From: a bacterium C-53
GTDB taxonomy: Bacteria > Bacillota > Clostridia > Lachnospirales > Lachnospiraceae
NCBI GenBank assembly: GCA_003612525.1
Contig: RAZD01000012.1
Span: forward strand, 38,570-102,569
Direction: 5' to 3'
DNA length: 64,000 nt
Notes under the pieces: generated by a model
The model's database searches: none
What the model saw: the letters and a program-made list of their open reading frames with translations, nothing else
What the model was told of the DNA's origin: nothing
Made by a program: the position numbers and the translations under genes
In this document: positions 1-7,876 of the stretch, one piece after another
How positions within the stretch are numbered: the stretch's first letter is position 1
How the letters are laid out: every line of letters begins with the position of its first letter

Positions 1-542
1 TTATGATTCTCATAAAATTTTTGGTTTTTATAATAGTCAAGCTGTCCGAACATTTCCCCTGACTTCATATTATGCCCATAAAGAATTAAGTTGTCGCATG
101 GGCTCACGGGATCGCAGGCATCGTCCATAAATACAGTACCGTTCCTGTCCTCTTTCCCATCAAAATTATGATCAAGGTAATATTCTCCGTTACCGTTTAT
201 GGATTTCATAACAGGATAGTCAATATTAGTATCGTCAATTTTTATCCATCCAATTAGGTTTTTATTCTTATCTAATAAAGTTTTATATTTTGCAAGCACC
301 TCCGGCTCCGTATCATCCTCCTTCGGTTCCCGGTAATGAACAACCTGCGGCTCTTTTCTCATATTTTTTTTCAGGTCTGCCAGACTGTCATTTGCCCCCG
401 CATTCCTGGACGCGGCCAGATAATAATACGCAAAATATCCAAAACACCCTGCCGCCGTCAGCGTAAGCAAGACAGTTATGATCCTTCGTCCGTTCAAATC
501 CTCATCCAGCTCCTTTCCGAAAGAGAGTTCAAAGTCCCGCAT
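1..542 (-). CDS. Class B sortase, 3' end cut by the window edge
   Basis: About 180 residues are visible. The protein has a short cytoplasmic N-terminus, one hydrophobic segment (about residues 20-40), then a sortase B-like extracytoplasmic domain with the segments GWIKIDDTNIDYPVM and LILYGHNM; the His of YGHNM is the expected catalytic histidine. The catalytic Cys and Arg lie beyond the window. Sortases of this class attach a small number of surface proteins, often iron- or pilus-related, to the cell wall. The ATG at 542 is the first in-frame start. It has no clear ribosome site and directly follows an AT-rich TATATTATATATA tract. An alternative TTG about 15 codons in follows GGAAAGGAG at about 12 nt, so the start is unsure. 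No substrate gene is visible. Confidence 0.85.
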   Translation of the reverse strand, partial: MRDFELSFGKELDEDLNGRRIITVLLTLTAAGCFGYFAYYYLAASRNAGANDSLADLKKNMRKEPQVVHYREPKEDDTEPEVLAKYKTLLDKNKNLIGWIKIDDTNIDYPVMKSINGNGEYYLDHNFDGKEDRNGTVFMDDACDPVSPCDNLILYGHNMKSGEMFGQLDYYKNQKFYENH

Positions 543-629
543 CGTATATATAATATATATTACAGGAATTTGACGAAAATTCAAGTTGTTTCTACAAATA
601 TGGACTCTGTTTTTTTATTTTGGGATGTA

Positions 630-656
630 ACACAATATCTGATTGCTCATAGTATA
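630..656 (+). promoter_or_regulatory. SigK-like sporulation promoter for the Cys-rich gene
   Basis: AC at 630-631, a 16-nt gap, then CATAGTATA at 648-656 fits the mother-cell SigK consensus (AC, 16-17 nt, CATANNNTA) known from Bacillus and Clostridia. It lies about 30 nt before the start codon, followed by GGAGG at 673-677. This is a consensus match only. Confidence 0.45.
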
Positions 657-685
657 TAGCATAACAAATATTTGGAGGCACTTCA

Positions 686-1024
686 ATGAGTGAATTATCT
701 TCTGGATGCGGATGCGGACCGGAACGTTGTTTCGGACCGGAACCGGCCAATAACTGCGGATGCAGCAACAATTGTGGATGTAATAACGGATGTGGTATCA
801 GCCGTGGATTCGGCGGCGGCAGCTGCTGGTGGATTATACTCCTTCTTCTCTTCTGCGGCGGCAACGGCGGCGGATGCGGCAACAACTGCTGCGATAACGG
901 ATGTGGATGCGGCAACAGCTGCGGATGTGGCAATGGCCTTTTCAGCGGCGGCAACGGCGGCGGATGCGACTGCCTGATTATTATTCTCCTTCTCCTGTTC
1001 TGCGGCGGCAACTCCTGCTGCTAA
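686..1024 (+). CDS. Cys/Gly-rich small protein, chorion-type high-cysteine (HCB) family
   Basis: 112 residues, extremely rich in Cys, Gly and Asn, with no charged core. Two copies of one module are visible: a CGC/CGN-rich stretch, a short hydrophobic block (WWIILLLLFCGG at about residue 48, CLIIILLLLFCGG at about residue 96), then Gly/Asn. It resembles proteins labelled chorion class high-cysteine HCB protein 13 in Lachnospiraceae, whose function is unproven. High Cys content and the SigK-like promoter suggest a spore coat or outer-layer component crosslinked by disulfides; that is inference. The start is set by GGAGG nine bases upstream. Long open frames in other frames here are artefacts of the biased codon content. 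Confidence 0.8.
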   Translation: MSELSSGCGCGPERCFGPEPANNCGCSNNCGCNNGCGISRGFGGGSCWWIILLLLFCGGNGGGCGNNCCDNGCGCGNSCGCGNGLFSGGNGGGCDCLIIILLLLFCGGNSCC

Positions 1025-1037
1025 GAGCACAGCAAAG

Positions 1038-1063
1038 ACGGCGTCCCTGTAATGGGACGCCGT
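1038..1063 (+). terminator. Perfect 10-bp hairpin after the Cys-rich gene
   Basis: ACGGCGTCCC and GGGACGCCGT pair perfectly around a 6-nt loop, 14 nt after the stop codon. There is no proper U-tract behind it, so it may act as an mRNA 3' stabiliser rather than an intrinsic terminator. Confidence 0.5.
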
Positions 1064-1123
1064 TGTCATATAAAAAAACATTTTCTCATATAGTTACAGA
1101 AGAGAGAAACGGAGGAACAGAAT

Positions 1124-1561
1124 TTGGTATTTGATTTTGAAACGGTGCGCACAAACAGCCGGCTGAACATTCTGAAAGCCATTCTCCCCTTTTTAGACAG
1201 GGATATGCAGAAGTTTCTCTCCATTTATATACTGATTCAGGAGCTGATGCTTACAATTAGCTTCTTTCAAGACCAAAAGCATCATTTCTCTTTCTATGAG
1301 AACATCTCCTGTTTTTATGATAAAATTATGAATGATCTCCCCGATGACCAGAAAAACAAAATCGGCCAGATGAAACAAATGATGGATGCATTCGAAATGA
1401 TGAACGCAATGAATGCAATGGCGGGCGCTTTTGAAAACGGCGAAGCGCAGCAGGACAACAATACGGACTTTCTTATGAGCTTTCTGTCCGATGATCAGAA
1501 AGCAATGTTTGATATGTTCAGTTCAACCATGAATGAAGAAAAGGAGACAGAAGATCTATGA
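1124..1561 (+). CDS. Hypothetical protein, Met-rich helical
   Basis: 145 residues starting at a TTG with GGAGG eight bases upstream (1111-1115). No known domain was recognised. The N-terminal half is hydrophobic and helical (LNILKAILPFLDRDMQKF, then a Leu/Ile/Phe-rich stretch). The C-terminal half is rich in Met, Asn and acidic residues (MMDAFEMMNAMNAM). Its stop overlaps the start of the next gene by 4 bp (ATGA), so the two are translationally coupled and probably act together. Confidence 0.75.
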   Translation: MVFDFETVRTNSRLNILKAILPFLDRDMQKFLSIYILIQELMLTISFFQDQKHHFSFYENISCFYDKIMNDLPDDQKNKIGQMKQMMDAFEMMNAMNAMAGAFENGEAQQDNNTDFLMSFLSDDQKAMFDMFSSTMNEEKETEDL

Positions 1562-1839
1562 ATCAGGGAAGAAGCTGGATGGATGATCCCACACTTCAGA
1601 ATATTGATAAAGCCAAACTTATCTTTTTACAGAATGCGGTATTTGATTCCAAAAACCTGTCGCAAAAAGAGATGATGCCATTTCTGATGGCAATGGCGCA
1701 AAAAGCGAAAAGCAATAAAATCCAATTCACCGAATCAGAAATGAAAGTCATCGTAGATGCTCTGAAAAAGACATCTTCAAAAGAAGACCTGGCAAAAATC
1801 AACCAGGCCCTCACTATGACTCGTATGTTTAATCACTGA
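1558..1839 (+). CDS. Hypothetical small helical protein
   Basis: 93 residues, predicted all-helical and rich in Lys, Met and Gln. The segment MMPFLMAMAQKAKSN resembles the Met-rich style of its upstream partner. No domain was recognised. It is coupled by an ATGA overlap to the preceding gene. Its stop codon abuts the leuS stop codon on the other strand with no base between them, so no terminator separates the two convergent genes. Confidence 0.75.
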   Translation: MNQGRSWMDDPTLQNIDKAKLIFLQNAVFDSKNLSQKEMMPFLMAMAQKAKSNKIQFTESEMKVIVDALKKTSSKEDLAKINQALTMTRMFNH

Positions 1840-4251
1840 CTACTTCATTACAATATTAATGATTCTGCCAGGAACATAAATTTCTTTTACAATATTTCCG
1901 GTAAGCTTATCTGCGATTGCTTCTTTTCCGGCAGCAATTGCAGATTCCTTATCGATATCGGCAGCCACCTTTATGACCGCCCTTGTCTTTCCGTTGATTT
2001 GGACAGCTACTTCTTTCTCCGTATCTTTCATTGCATTTTCATCCGCCTCGGGCCAGCGCACATGAAATACGGAATCCGTATGCCCAAGCTCATGCCAGAG
2101 TTCCTCGCTGATATGCGGAGCGAAAGGCGCCAGAAGAACAACCGTATTCTCTAATGTCTCTTTGTCAATTCCCCCCTTCTTTGCCATATCTATCATCTTA
2201 TTGTTATATTCCATAAATCCAGATACAACCGTATTCAGACTGAAGTGATTCAGCCTCTGACTGATATCGTATGTCATTTTATTGCGAAGTTTCACCATCT
2301 CCGGCGTCACTTTTACATTCCGGTCCTTATTGTCCATTACAAGATTCCACAAACGAATCAGATAACGGTATACACCTTCAATTCCCCTGTCATCCCACTC
2401 AGAATCCAGCTCCGGGGGGCCTACAAACAGCTCATACAACCTTAATGCATCACATCCATAATCACGGACAAGGTCATCCGGAGAAACGACATTTCCTTTC
2501 GACTTACTCATTTTAATGCCATTCTTTCCGGTAATCATTCCCTGATTAAACAGCTTCTGGAAAGGCTCGTCAAAATCAATGACTCCGATATCATACAGGA
2601 ACTTCGTATAAAACCTTGAATACAACAGGTGAAGAACCGCATGCTCCACACCACCGATATACATATCAACCGGAAGATATTGATCCGCTTTCTCGCGACT
2701 TACAAGCGCTTCCTGATTATGCGGGTCCACATAGCGCAGGAAATACCAGGAAGAACCTGCCCACTGCGGCATCGTATTCGTCTCGCGTTTTGCAGGTTTT
2801 CCACATTTCGGACATGTTGTATTCACCCAGTCTGTAATATCCGCAAGCGGCGATTCACCGGTTCCGGTCGGCTGATATTTTTCCACTTTCGGAAGGAGAA
2901 GCGGCAGCTCCTCTTCCGGTACCGGCACGCATCCGCAATCCGGACAATGTACAATCGGTATCGGTTCTCCCCAGTAACGCTGTCTTGAAAATACCCAGTC
3001 ACGCAATTTATAATTCGTGGTCTTCTTTCCAAATCCTCTCTTTTCGATCATGTCCGGAGCCTCTGATTTAAGGACAGAAGATTCCATTCCGTTCCATTCC
3101 CCGGAATTGATCATCGTTCCCTTCGCATCCGTATAGGCCTCCGTCATATCTTCAATTTCTTTTCCGTCTTTTGCAATAACCTGCACAATCGGGATATTAA
3201 ATTTTTTTGCAAATTCAAAGTCGCGGTCATCGTGCGCCGGCACACACATAATCGCTCCCGTGCCGTAATCGGCAAGCACGTAATCTGACAACCAGATCGG
3301 TGTCTTTTCTCCGTTCAGCGGATTGATGGCATAGGAGCCTGTGAATACGCCTGTCTTCTCCTTGCCCTGAAGACGGTCTACATTTGACTTCATTGAAGAC
3401 TCATATATATACCTGTCAACCGCTTCTTTCGTTTCAGGCGTGGAAAGAGACGGCGCCAGCTTATGCTCCGGAGCCAGTACCATAAAAGTTGCGCCATACA
3501 GTGTATCCGGCCTTGTCGTGTAGACAGTAATCACCTCATCCATACCATCAACTTTAAACTCAACTTCCGCACCGTTCGACTTTCCAATCCAGTCCGTCTG
3601 CATCTTTTTAACCTTTTCCGGCCATTCAAGCTTATCAAGATCGTTCAGAAGACGATCTGCATATTTCGTTATGCGGAGCATCCACTGTTTCAGATTTTTC
3701 TTTGTCACCTCTGCGCCACAGCGCTCACACTTTCCGTCTACGACTTCCTCATTCGCAAGCCCTGTTTTGCAGGAAGGACACCAGTTAATCGGCATCTCTT
3801 TCTCGTAGGCAAGGCCCTCTTTGAACATTTTCACAAAAATCCACTGTGTCCACTTATAAAAATTCGGGTCCGTTGTATTGACCTCACGGTCCCAGTCGTA
3901 AACTGCCGCAATCTGATTGATCTGTTTCTTAATATTCGCAACATTTTCCGCCGTGGACTTTGCAGGATGAACCCCCATTTTAATGGCATAATTTTCTGCT
4001 GGCAGGCCAAACGCATCCCATCCCATCGGATGAATCAGATAATGGCCATTCATCATTTTATAGCGGCTCCACACATCGGAAATAACATATCCTCTCCAAT
4101 GGCCTACATGAAGTCCGTTTCCCGAAGGATAGGGAAACATATCCAGACAATAATATTTCGGTTTCTTTCCATCATCCGTATTCACCGGATGCTCCTCCCA
4201 TATTTTTCTCCATTTTTGCTCCACTTCTCTGTGGTTATAAGGTATCGCCAT
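1840..4251 (-). CDS. leuS: Leucyl-tRNA synthetase
   Basis: 803 residues, the normal length for bacterial LeuRS. It charges tRNA-Leu with leucine in the cytoplasm. The HIGH-type motif HVGH lies at residues 48-51 after PYPSGNG, and the KMSKS motif (KMSKSKGN) at about residue 578. A zinc-binding insertion CPSCKTG...CERCG lies near residue 160, the CP1 editing domain is in the middle (TTRPDTLYGATF), and anticodon-binding and C-terminal domains follow. The start has AAAGGAG at a normal distance. Only 73 bp separate it from the upstream glycosyltransferase gene and I see no T-box leader there, so expression may depend on a short local promoter or on readthrough. Confidence 0.98.
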   Translation of the reverse strand: MAIPYNHREVEQKWRKIWEEHPVNTDDGKKPKYYCLDMFPYPSGNGLHVGHWRGYVISDVWSRYKMMNGHYLIHPMGWDAFGLPAENYAIKMGVHPAKSTAENVANIKKQINQIAAVYDWDREVNTTDPNFYKWTQWIFVKMFKEGLAYEKEMPINWCPSCKTGLANEEVVDGKCERCGAEVTKKNLKQWMLRITKYADRLLNDLDKLEWPEKVKKMQTDWIGKSNGAEVEFKVDGMDEVITVYTTRPDTLYGATFMVLAPEHKLAPSLSTPETKEAVDRYIYESSMKSNVDRLQGKEKTGVFTGSYAINPLNGEKTPIWLSDYVLADYGTGAIMCVPAHDDRDFEFAKKFNIPIVQVIAKDGKEIEDMTEAYTDAKGTMINSGEWNGMESSVLKSEAPDMIEKRGFGKKTTNYKLRDWVFSRQRYWGEPIPIVHCPDCGCVPVPEEELPLLLPKVEKYQPTGTGESPLADITDWVNTTCPKCGKPAKRETNTMPQWAGSSWYFLRYVDPHNQEALVSREKADQYLPVDMYIGGVEHAVLHLLYSRFYTKFLYDIGVIDFDEPFQKLFNQGMITGKNGIKMSKSKGNVVSPDDLVRDYGCDALRLYELFVGPPELDSEWDDRGIEGVYRYLIRLWNLVMDNKDRNVKVTPEMVKLRNKMTYDISQRLNHFSLNTVVSGFMEYNNKMIDMAKKGGIDKETLENTVVLLAPFAPHISEELWHELGHTDSVFHVRWPEADENAMKDTEKEVAVQINGKTRAVIKVAADIDKESAIAAGKEAIADKLTGNIVKEIYVPGRIINIVMK

Positions 4252-4324
4252 GACTTTTTGTCTCCTTTAAAAACACTTTTATCCGTTCCTAATCTTAACC
4301 CTAACAAGTAGAAGATGTCAAGAA

Positions 4325-5836
4325 TTACCGCTCAATTCTCCGATAGAGGTGCTCTGCCGAATTGGATGCAATCAGTTCATAATTTTTATACACTGCTATT
4401 TTTACATCATCGTCATTGAAATCACCAATATCCTCAGAAATCAGCCATTTGGGTGTATCCTTCTCAATCCGGTCAAGAACAATCTGCTTAATCGGCGGAT
4501 TCAGTTCCATAAAATACGGCAGGTTCACCGGATATTCATTCGCGGGCATCAGCTGATTGACCTCATAAAATATCATTCCTGATTCGAGACAGTAGATATT
4601 TTCCCTCTCTTCTATGGGAATCAGCTCGAGAATCGCTTTACAGTCACTGTAATATTCCATCTCCGTTCTGTTGCATGCAATATCAATATTGTCCCTGATC
4701 TTTCCCGTCGTGTGCCCCCAGTAGGAAAACAACACCATTGTAATGGCAAACTCAGCAAACAGAATGTGATAAAGGGTTTGCTTCTGTTTATCCCTGTCTT
4801 CTATTATGCTGTAAGCATTAAAATCACGAAAAAAATTAATTCCAACCCATGAAATCAATGGCAGTGTTGTAATAAAATAATAATCAAACGGCGTTCCAAG
4901 ATGCAGCAACAGAAAAGTAACAGCGGAAAGGATTCCCATAAACCATTTTTCAAAGCCTTCCTCTCTTCGTTTCATAAACGTATAGATAAAAGATGTATAA
5001 CAAATCAGAAGATAGCTCTCCCATTTGAGGCTGAATCCTTCATAGTAATCCGTAGAACGCTTAAAAGCAATCCGAAACGCACAGAACAGCATTTCATCAA
5101 GCGCTCCGCGCATGCCATAATAGACGAATACCGGAACCACAACCATCAACATGCCGCTCAGGAAAAGTACAATACATTGAAAGACATATTTTCTCTGTCC
5201 TTCTTTTATAAGAAAAAGCGCTATAGTAAGTGTCATCGCAATCATCGGAGCCGCCACCGTAACCTTTGAGAGTGCCATAACAGCAAAGCTTAGGCCAAAG
5301 AAAAATGCAGGAAACTCGATCTTCGCCCATTCCTGCTTCCTAAGGTAACAAATCCCCAGATAAATACACGCCATATTAAACGGAAGACACATCTCTTCCA
5401 CTGAATTGCCTCCCCACAAGCACGTCGTATATACAAAGTAGAACACCGTCAGAACACATACCGCCTGTTTCTTCGTAATATACAGGAGACATAGCCGATA
5501 CAATAATATCACGGTAGTTATAATAGATGCAAACTGTAAAAGCACAATTCCGAAACGGTCTCTGCAAAGAAACTGTCCGAATGCCTCTATAAAGAAAAAG
5601 ACAGGACCTTTAATATCAAAGAAATCGCGGTATGGCACCCTGCCTTCAAGTATGCCTCTCCCAACAAGCGAGAAAAAGGACGAATCATATCCGTAAGAAC
5701 CTGGAAACAGCGGACTCGTCCATGAAGATGCAGTCAATATAAAAAGAATTCCCGATACTGCCAGAAAGACATACTCTCTTTTGCGGATTACGGGATTTTG
5801 TATGTAGTCCATGAATGGCATTTTACTCCTTTCCAA
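4325..5836 (-). CDS. GT39-like (GT-C) membrane glycosyltransferase
   Basis: 503 residues with about 10-11 hydrophobic segments and a soluble C-terminal domain of about 110 residues. The first extracytoplasmic loop carries GYDSSFFSLVGRGILEGRVPYRDFFDIKGP, which matches the signature loop of dolichyl/polyprenyl-phosphate-sugar transferases of the GT39/ArnT type (Asp after GY as catalytic base, then an R-x-P-Y-x-D-F segment). Such enzymes move a sugar from a lipid-phosphate carrier onto a protein or glycolipid outside the membrane; the acceptor is unknown. The gene stands alone between leuS and the RNase H gene. Confidence 0.8.
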   Translation of the reverse strand: MERSKMPFMDYIQNPVIRKREYVFLAVSGILFILTASSWTSPLFPGSYGYDSSFFSLVGRGILEGRVPYRDFFDIKGPVFFFIEAFGQFLCRDRFGIVLLQFASIITTVILLYRLCLLYITKKQAVCVLTVFYFVYTTCLWGGNSVEEMCLPFNMACIYLGICYLRKQEWAKIEFPAFFFGLSFAVMALSKVTVAAPMIAMTLTIALFLIKEGQRKYVFQCIVLFLSGMLMVVVPVFVYYGMRGALDEMLFCAFRIAFKRSTDYYEGFSLKWESYLLICYTSFIYTFMKRREEGFEKWFMGILSAVTFLLLHLGTPFDYYFITTLPLISWVGINFFRDFNAYSIIEDRDKQKQTLYHILFAEFAITMVLFSYWGHTTGKIRDNIDIACNRTEMEYYSDCKAILELIPIEERENIYCLESGMIFYEVNQLMPANEYPVNLPYFMELNPPIKQIVLDRIEKDTPKWLISEDIGDFNDDDVKIAVYKNYELIASNSAEHLYRRIER

Positions 5837-6001
5837 AGTCTTTTACCGATTATAACAGACCACCTGTCATCTTACAAGATGTTCTGCGCAATTCCGGACT
5901 GCAATATACAGATAAGAGAACCTGACCCCTTCGATTCGTAAAAAAATATACCTTTCCTTATTTGAATCATATCTGTTCGAAAATAGTGGCCTTTCAAAAC
6001 A

Positions 6002-6595
6002 TTACTTTAATCCAAGCGCATCTTTTGCAAGCCTGTCCGCAAGTTCATTATATTTATTCCCGGAATGTCCTTTCACCTTTCTGAATTTAATGCAAATTTT
6101 CGCACTTGCTTCCCTGTAAAAATCCGCATATGCCATTGTCCCCGGTTTCCTGGCTCTCCACTCACCCGTACACCATTTCGCAATGCCTTCGTAATCATGG
6201 TAAATTGTAATTTCAGATATATTTCTTTCCAGACAATATCGGATCGCTGCCTCGGAACCTTTAATCTCACCCGCTACATTTCGCATTTCCGCCAGACCTC
6301 TATCATCGCATTTCTTTGAAAAATGCAATTCCTGTCCATCGTGAAACAATACAATCCCATAAGAAAATGACTTTGTGTTGATATCATAACTTCCGTCTAC
6401 ATACGCCACTGTCTCTCCATCCTCTGAACCCGCTTTTTTATCGTCAATGTTAAGAAACAGCTGTGCCTCCTCCTCTGTATCAAATCCTTTGTATATAGCT
6501 CCGGAAAATCCGTGAATCTGAAGCCTGCACGCCTCCCACGTCTCATAAATCCCCGGTGTAATCCCCTTTTTAACCGCGTAAAATTTCTTAGCCAT
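6002..6595 (-). CDS. Viroplasmin/RNase H1-like protein
   Basis: 197 residues in two domains. Residues 1-50 are a caulimovirus viroplasmin-type domain (KKFYAVKKGITPGIYETW...SGAIYKGFDTEEEA) that binds RNA-DNA hybrid or dsRNA. Residues 60-197 are an RNase H fold with the carboxylates in VAYVDGSYD, GSEAAIRY, YHDYEGI and NELADRLAKDA. It removes RNA from RNA-DNA hybrids in the cytoplasm. A GAGGAG site precedes the ATG. It is monocistronic; the 165-bp gap to the glycosyltransferase start shows nothing notable. Confidence 0.92.
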   Translation of the reverse strand: MAKKFYAVKKGITPGIYETWEACRLQIHGFSGAIYKGFDTEEEAQLFLNIDDKKAGSEDGETVAYVDGSYDINTKSFSYGIVLFHDGQELHFSKKCDDRGLAEMRNVAGEIKGSEAAIRYCLERNISEITIYHDYEGIAKWCTGEWRARKPGTMAYADFYREASAKICIKFRKVKGHSGNKYNELADRLAKDALGLK

Positions 6596-6777
6596 TTCTT
6601 CTCTCCTCTTTATTTCTTATTGATGGAAACATCCCACGTCAGGCAATTATTTTTATCTTCATGAAAAAATAAAGACTCTGCACCGTTTCTCATTTCTCAC
6701 AACTGGATTTCTAGTGACAATGCGTTGATACGCATAAACAGATTATGTCCCGGTATCTTCTACCCGAACACAAAAGA

Positions 6778-7761
6778 TTACATTTTTGATACAAACTCAT
6801 CAAGAGATGACGTAAGAACCGCCGATTTATGCCATGATTTTAAGATTTGAATATCTGACTCCAAAATAATTTTATCATGAATTTCAGGTGTCAGCCCATA
6901 TTTCAATTCAAGAATGTCAATCACATCTTCCGCTACTGCTTTTGCAGCCATATCTTTTGCCACTTTCTCAGCCATATCTCTCACCAGTTCCTGTGCCATA
7001 TCTTTCGCCAGTTCCTTAGCTATGTCTTTCGCTAATTCCTCAGCCATGCCTTTCGCTAATTCCTCAGCCATGCCTTTCGCTAATTCCTGTGCTTCTATGT
7101 GAGCTTCATTGTCTAACCATTCTCCTAATGTCATATAATACGCCTCCAGATCACGACTTCGCTTCAATGCATCTAATCTGCCATGCAGTTTATCAATCAC
7201 CGGCTCCTGCATCCGGACAGCGCATGCATCCGTACTTTCCTCCATATATTTAAGAAAATGTACTAACAGTTCCGGCGTCTCTTTTTCATTCTTTCCTTTT
7301 GTATTTAGAAATATCTTCATTGTCTCATCGCCAAGAGGAAAGTTTTCTTCCAAACAGCGCTCTTCAAACGTATACTGATACCGTCCTTTACCAAACGGAT
7401 CAAATGTGCAAATAAATATAACATAGCCCGGCTTCAGCTCATTAAAATCTTCTCCTGGCTTCAAAGATGTCACATCCATCTCTGCCTGATGAAACCGGCT
7501 CCGCTTTGGGAGGTTCTTTTCATCACGATTCTGTGCCTCAAGATTATACTTTACCTCAGTCTCTGTTGAAGCATACACATCAAGACGGATACTTCTCAAA
7601 TTATTGCTGAACAAAATGGTATGTTCCGTATGTACCTTCACTCTCGGAATCTCCTTTCCGAGAATGATTTCCAGAATCATCTGGCAAATATCAGGTTCCT
7701 GGAGCGCTGCCGCAAATAAAAATGCATTATTCAGGTTTAAGTCTTTCAATTGTTTCTTCAT
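6778..7761 (-). CDS. Rpn family PD-(D/E)XK nuclease / recombination-promoting protein
   Basis: 327 residues. Residues 1-200 resemble the Rpn/PD-(D/E)XK transposase-like nuclease family (LNNAFLFAAAL, a D-V-Y-A acidic strand, YNLEAQNRDE, then a segment on fetching cytosolic binding partners). In this family the acidic residue, E and Q of the E-A-Q strand form the active site. The C-terminal part is a run of seven 8-residue helical repeats of the type ELAKGMAE, followed by a short conserved tail. I start at the ATG at 7761 because AGGAG sits nine bases before it; a longer frame begins at 7791 without a ribosome site. Rpn proteins promote RecA-independent DNA exchange or act in phage defence. It stands alone. 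Confidence 0.8.
   Translation of the reverse strand: MKKQLKDLNLNNAFLFAAALQEPDICQMILEIILGKEIPRVKVHTEHTILFSNNLRSIRLDVYASTETEVKYNLEAQNRDEKNLPKRSRFHQAEMDVTSLKPGEDFNELKPGYVIFICTFDPFGKGRYQYTFEERCLEENFPLGDETMKIFLNTKGKNEKETPELLVHFLKYMEESTDACAVRMQEPVIDKLHGRLDALKRSRDLEAYYMTLGEWLDNEAHIEAQELAKGMAEELAKGMAEELAKDIAKELAKDMAQELVRDMAEKVAKDMAAKAVAEDVIDILELKYGLTPEIHDKIILESDIQILKSWHKSAVLTSSLDEFVSKM
6969..7092 (-). repeat. 24-nt coding repeats in the Rpn gene
   Basis: About five copies of a 24-nt unit encode the 8-residue helix repeat EELAKGMA / KELAKDMA. Two adjacent copies near 7033-7092 are almost identical at the DNA level, so copy number could change by slippage while keeping the frame. Confidence 0.75.
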
Positions 7762-7876
7762 GAAAATATCTCCTATGGAGAAACAGTGCAAAGCTCTTTA
7801 TCTACACTATGAGCATATCATATATGTTGTAAAATTGCAACCTGTATTTATTTTATCTGCAAAATCTGTCGAAATA

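Noticed and set aside
1038..1063. Calling the hairpin a standard rho-independent terminator
   Set aside because: The stem is perfect but there is no U-tract after it, so it is listed with reduced confidence.
592..1134. Several long overlapping frames on both strands around the Cys-rich gene
   Set aside because: They are low-complexity shadows (Ala-, Pro- or Asp/Ala-rich) of the biased TGC/GGC codons of the real gene and lack ribosome sites.
3463..4311. A 282-codon plus-strand frame
   Set aside because: It lies wholly opposite leuS, has no ribosome site and no recognisable protein features.
4252..4324. T-box leader before leuS (and before alaS at 36524-36566)
   Set aside because: Both gaps are too short (about 73 and 43 bases before or after the promoter) and contain no T-box sequence.
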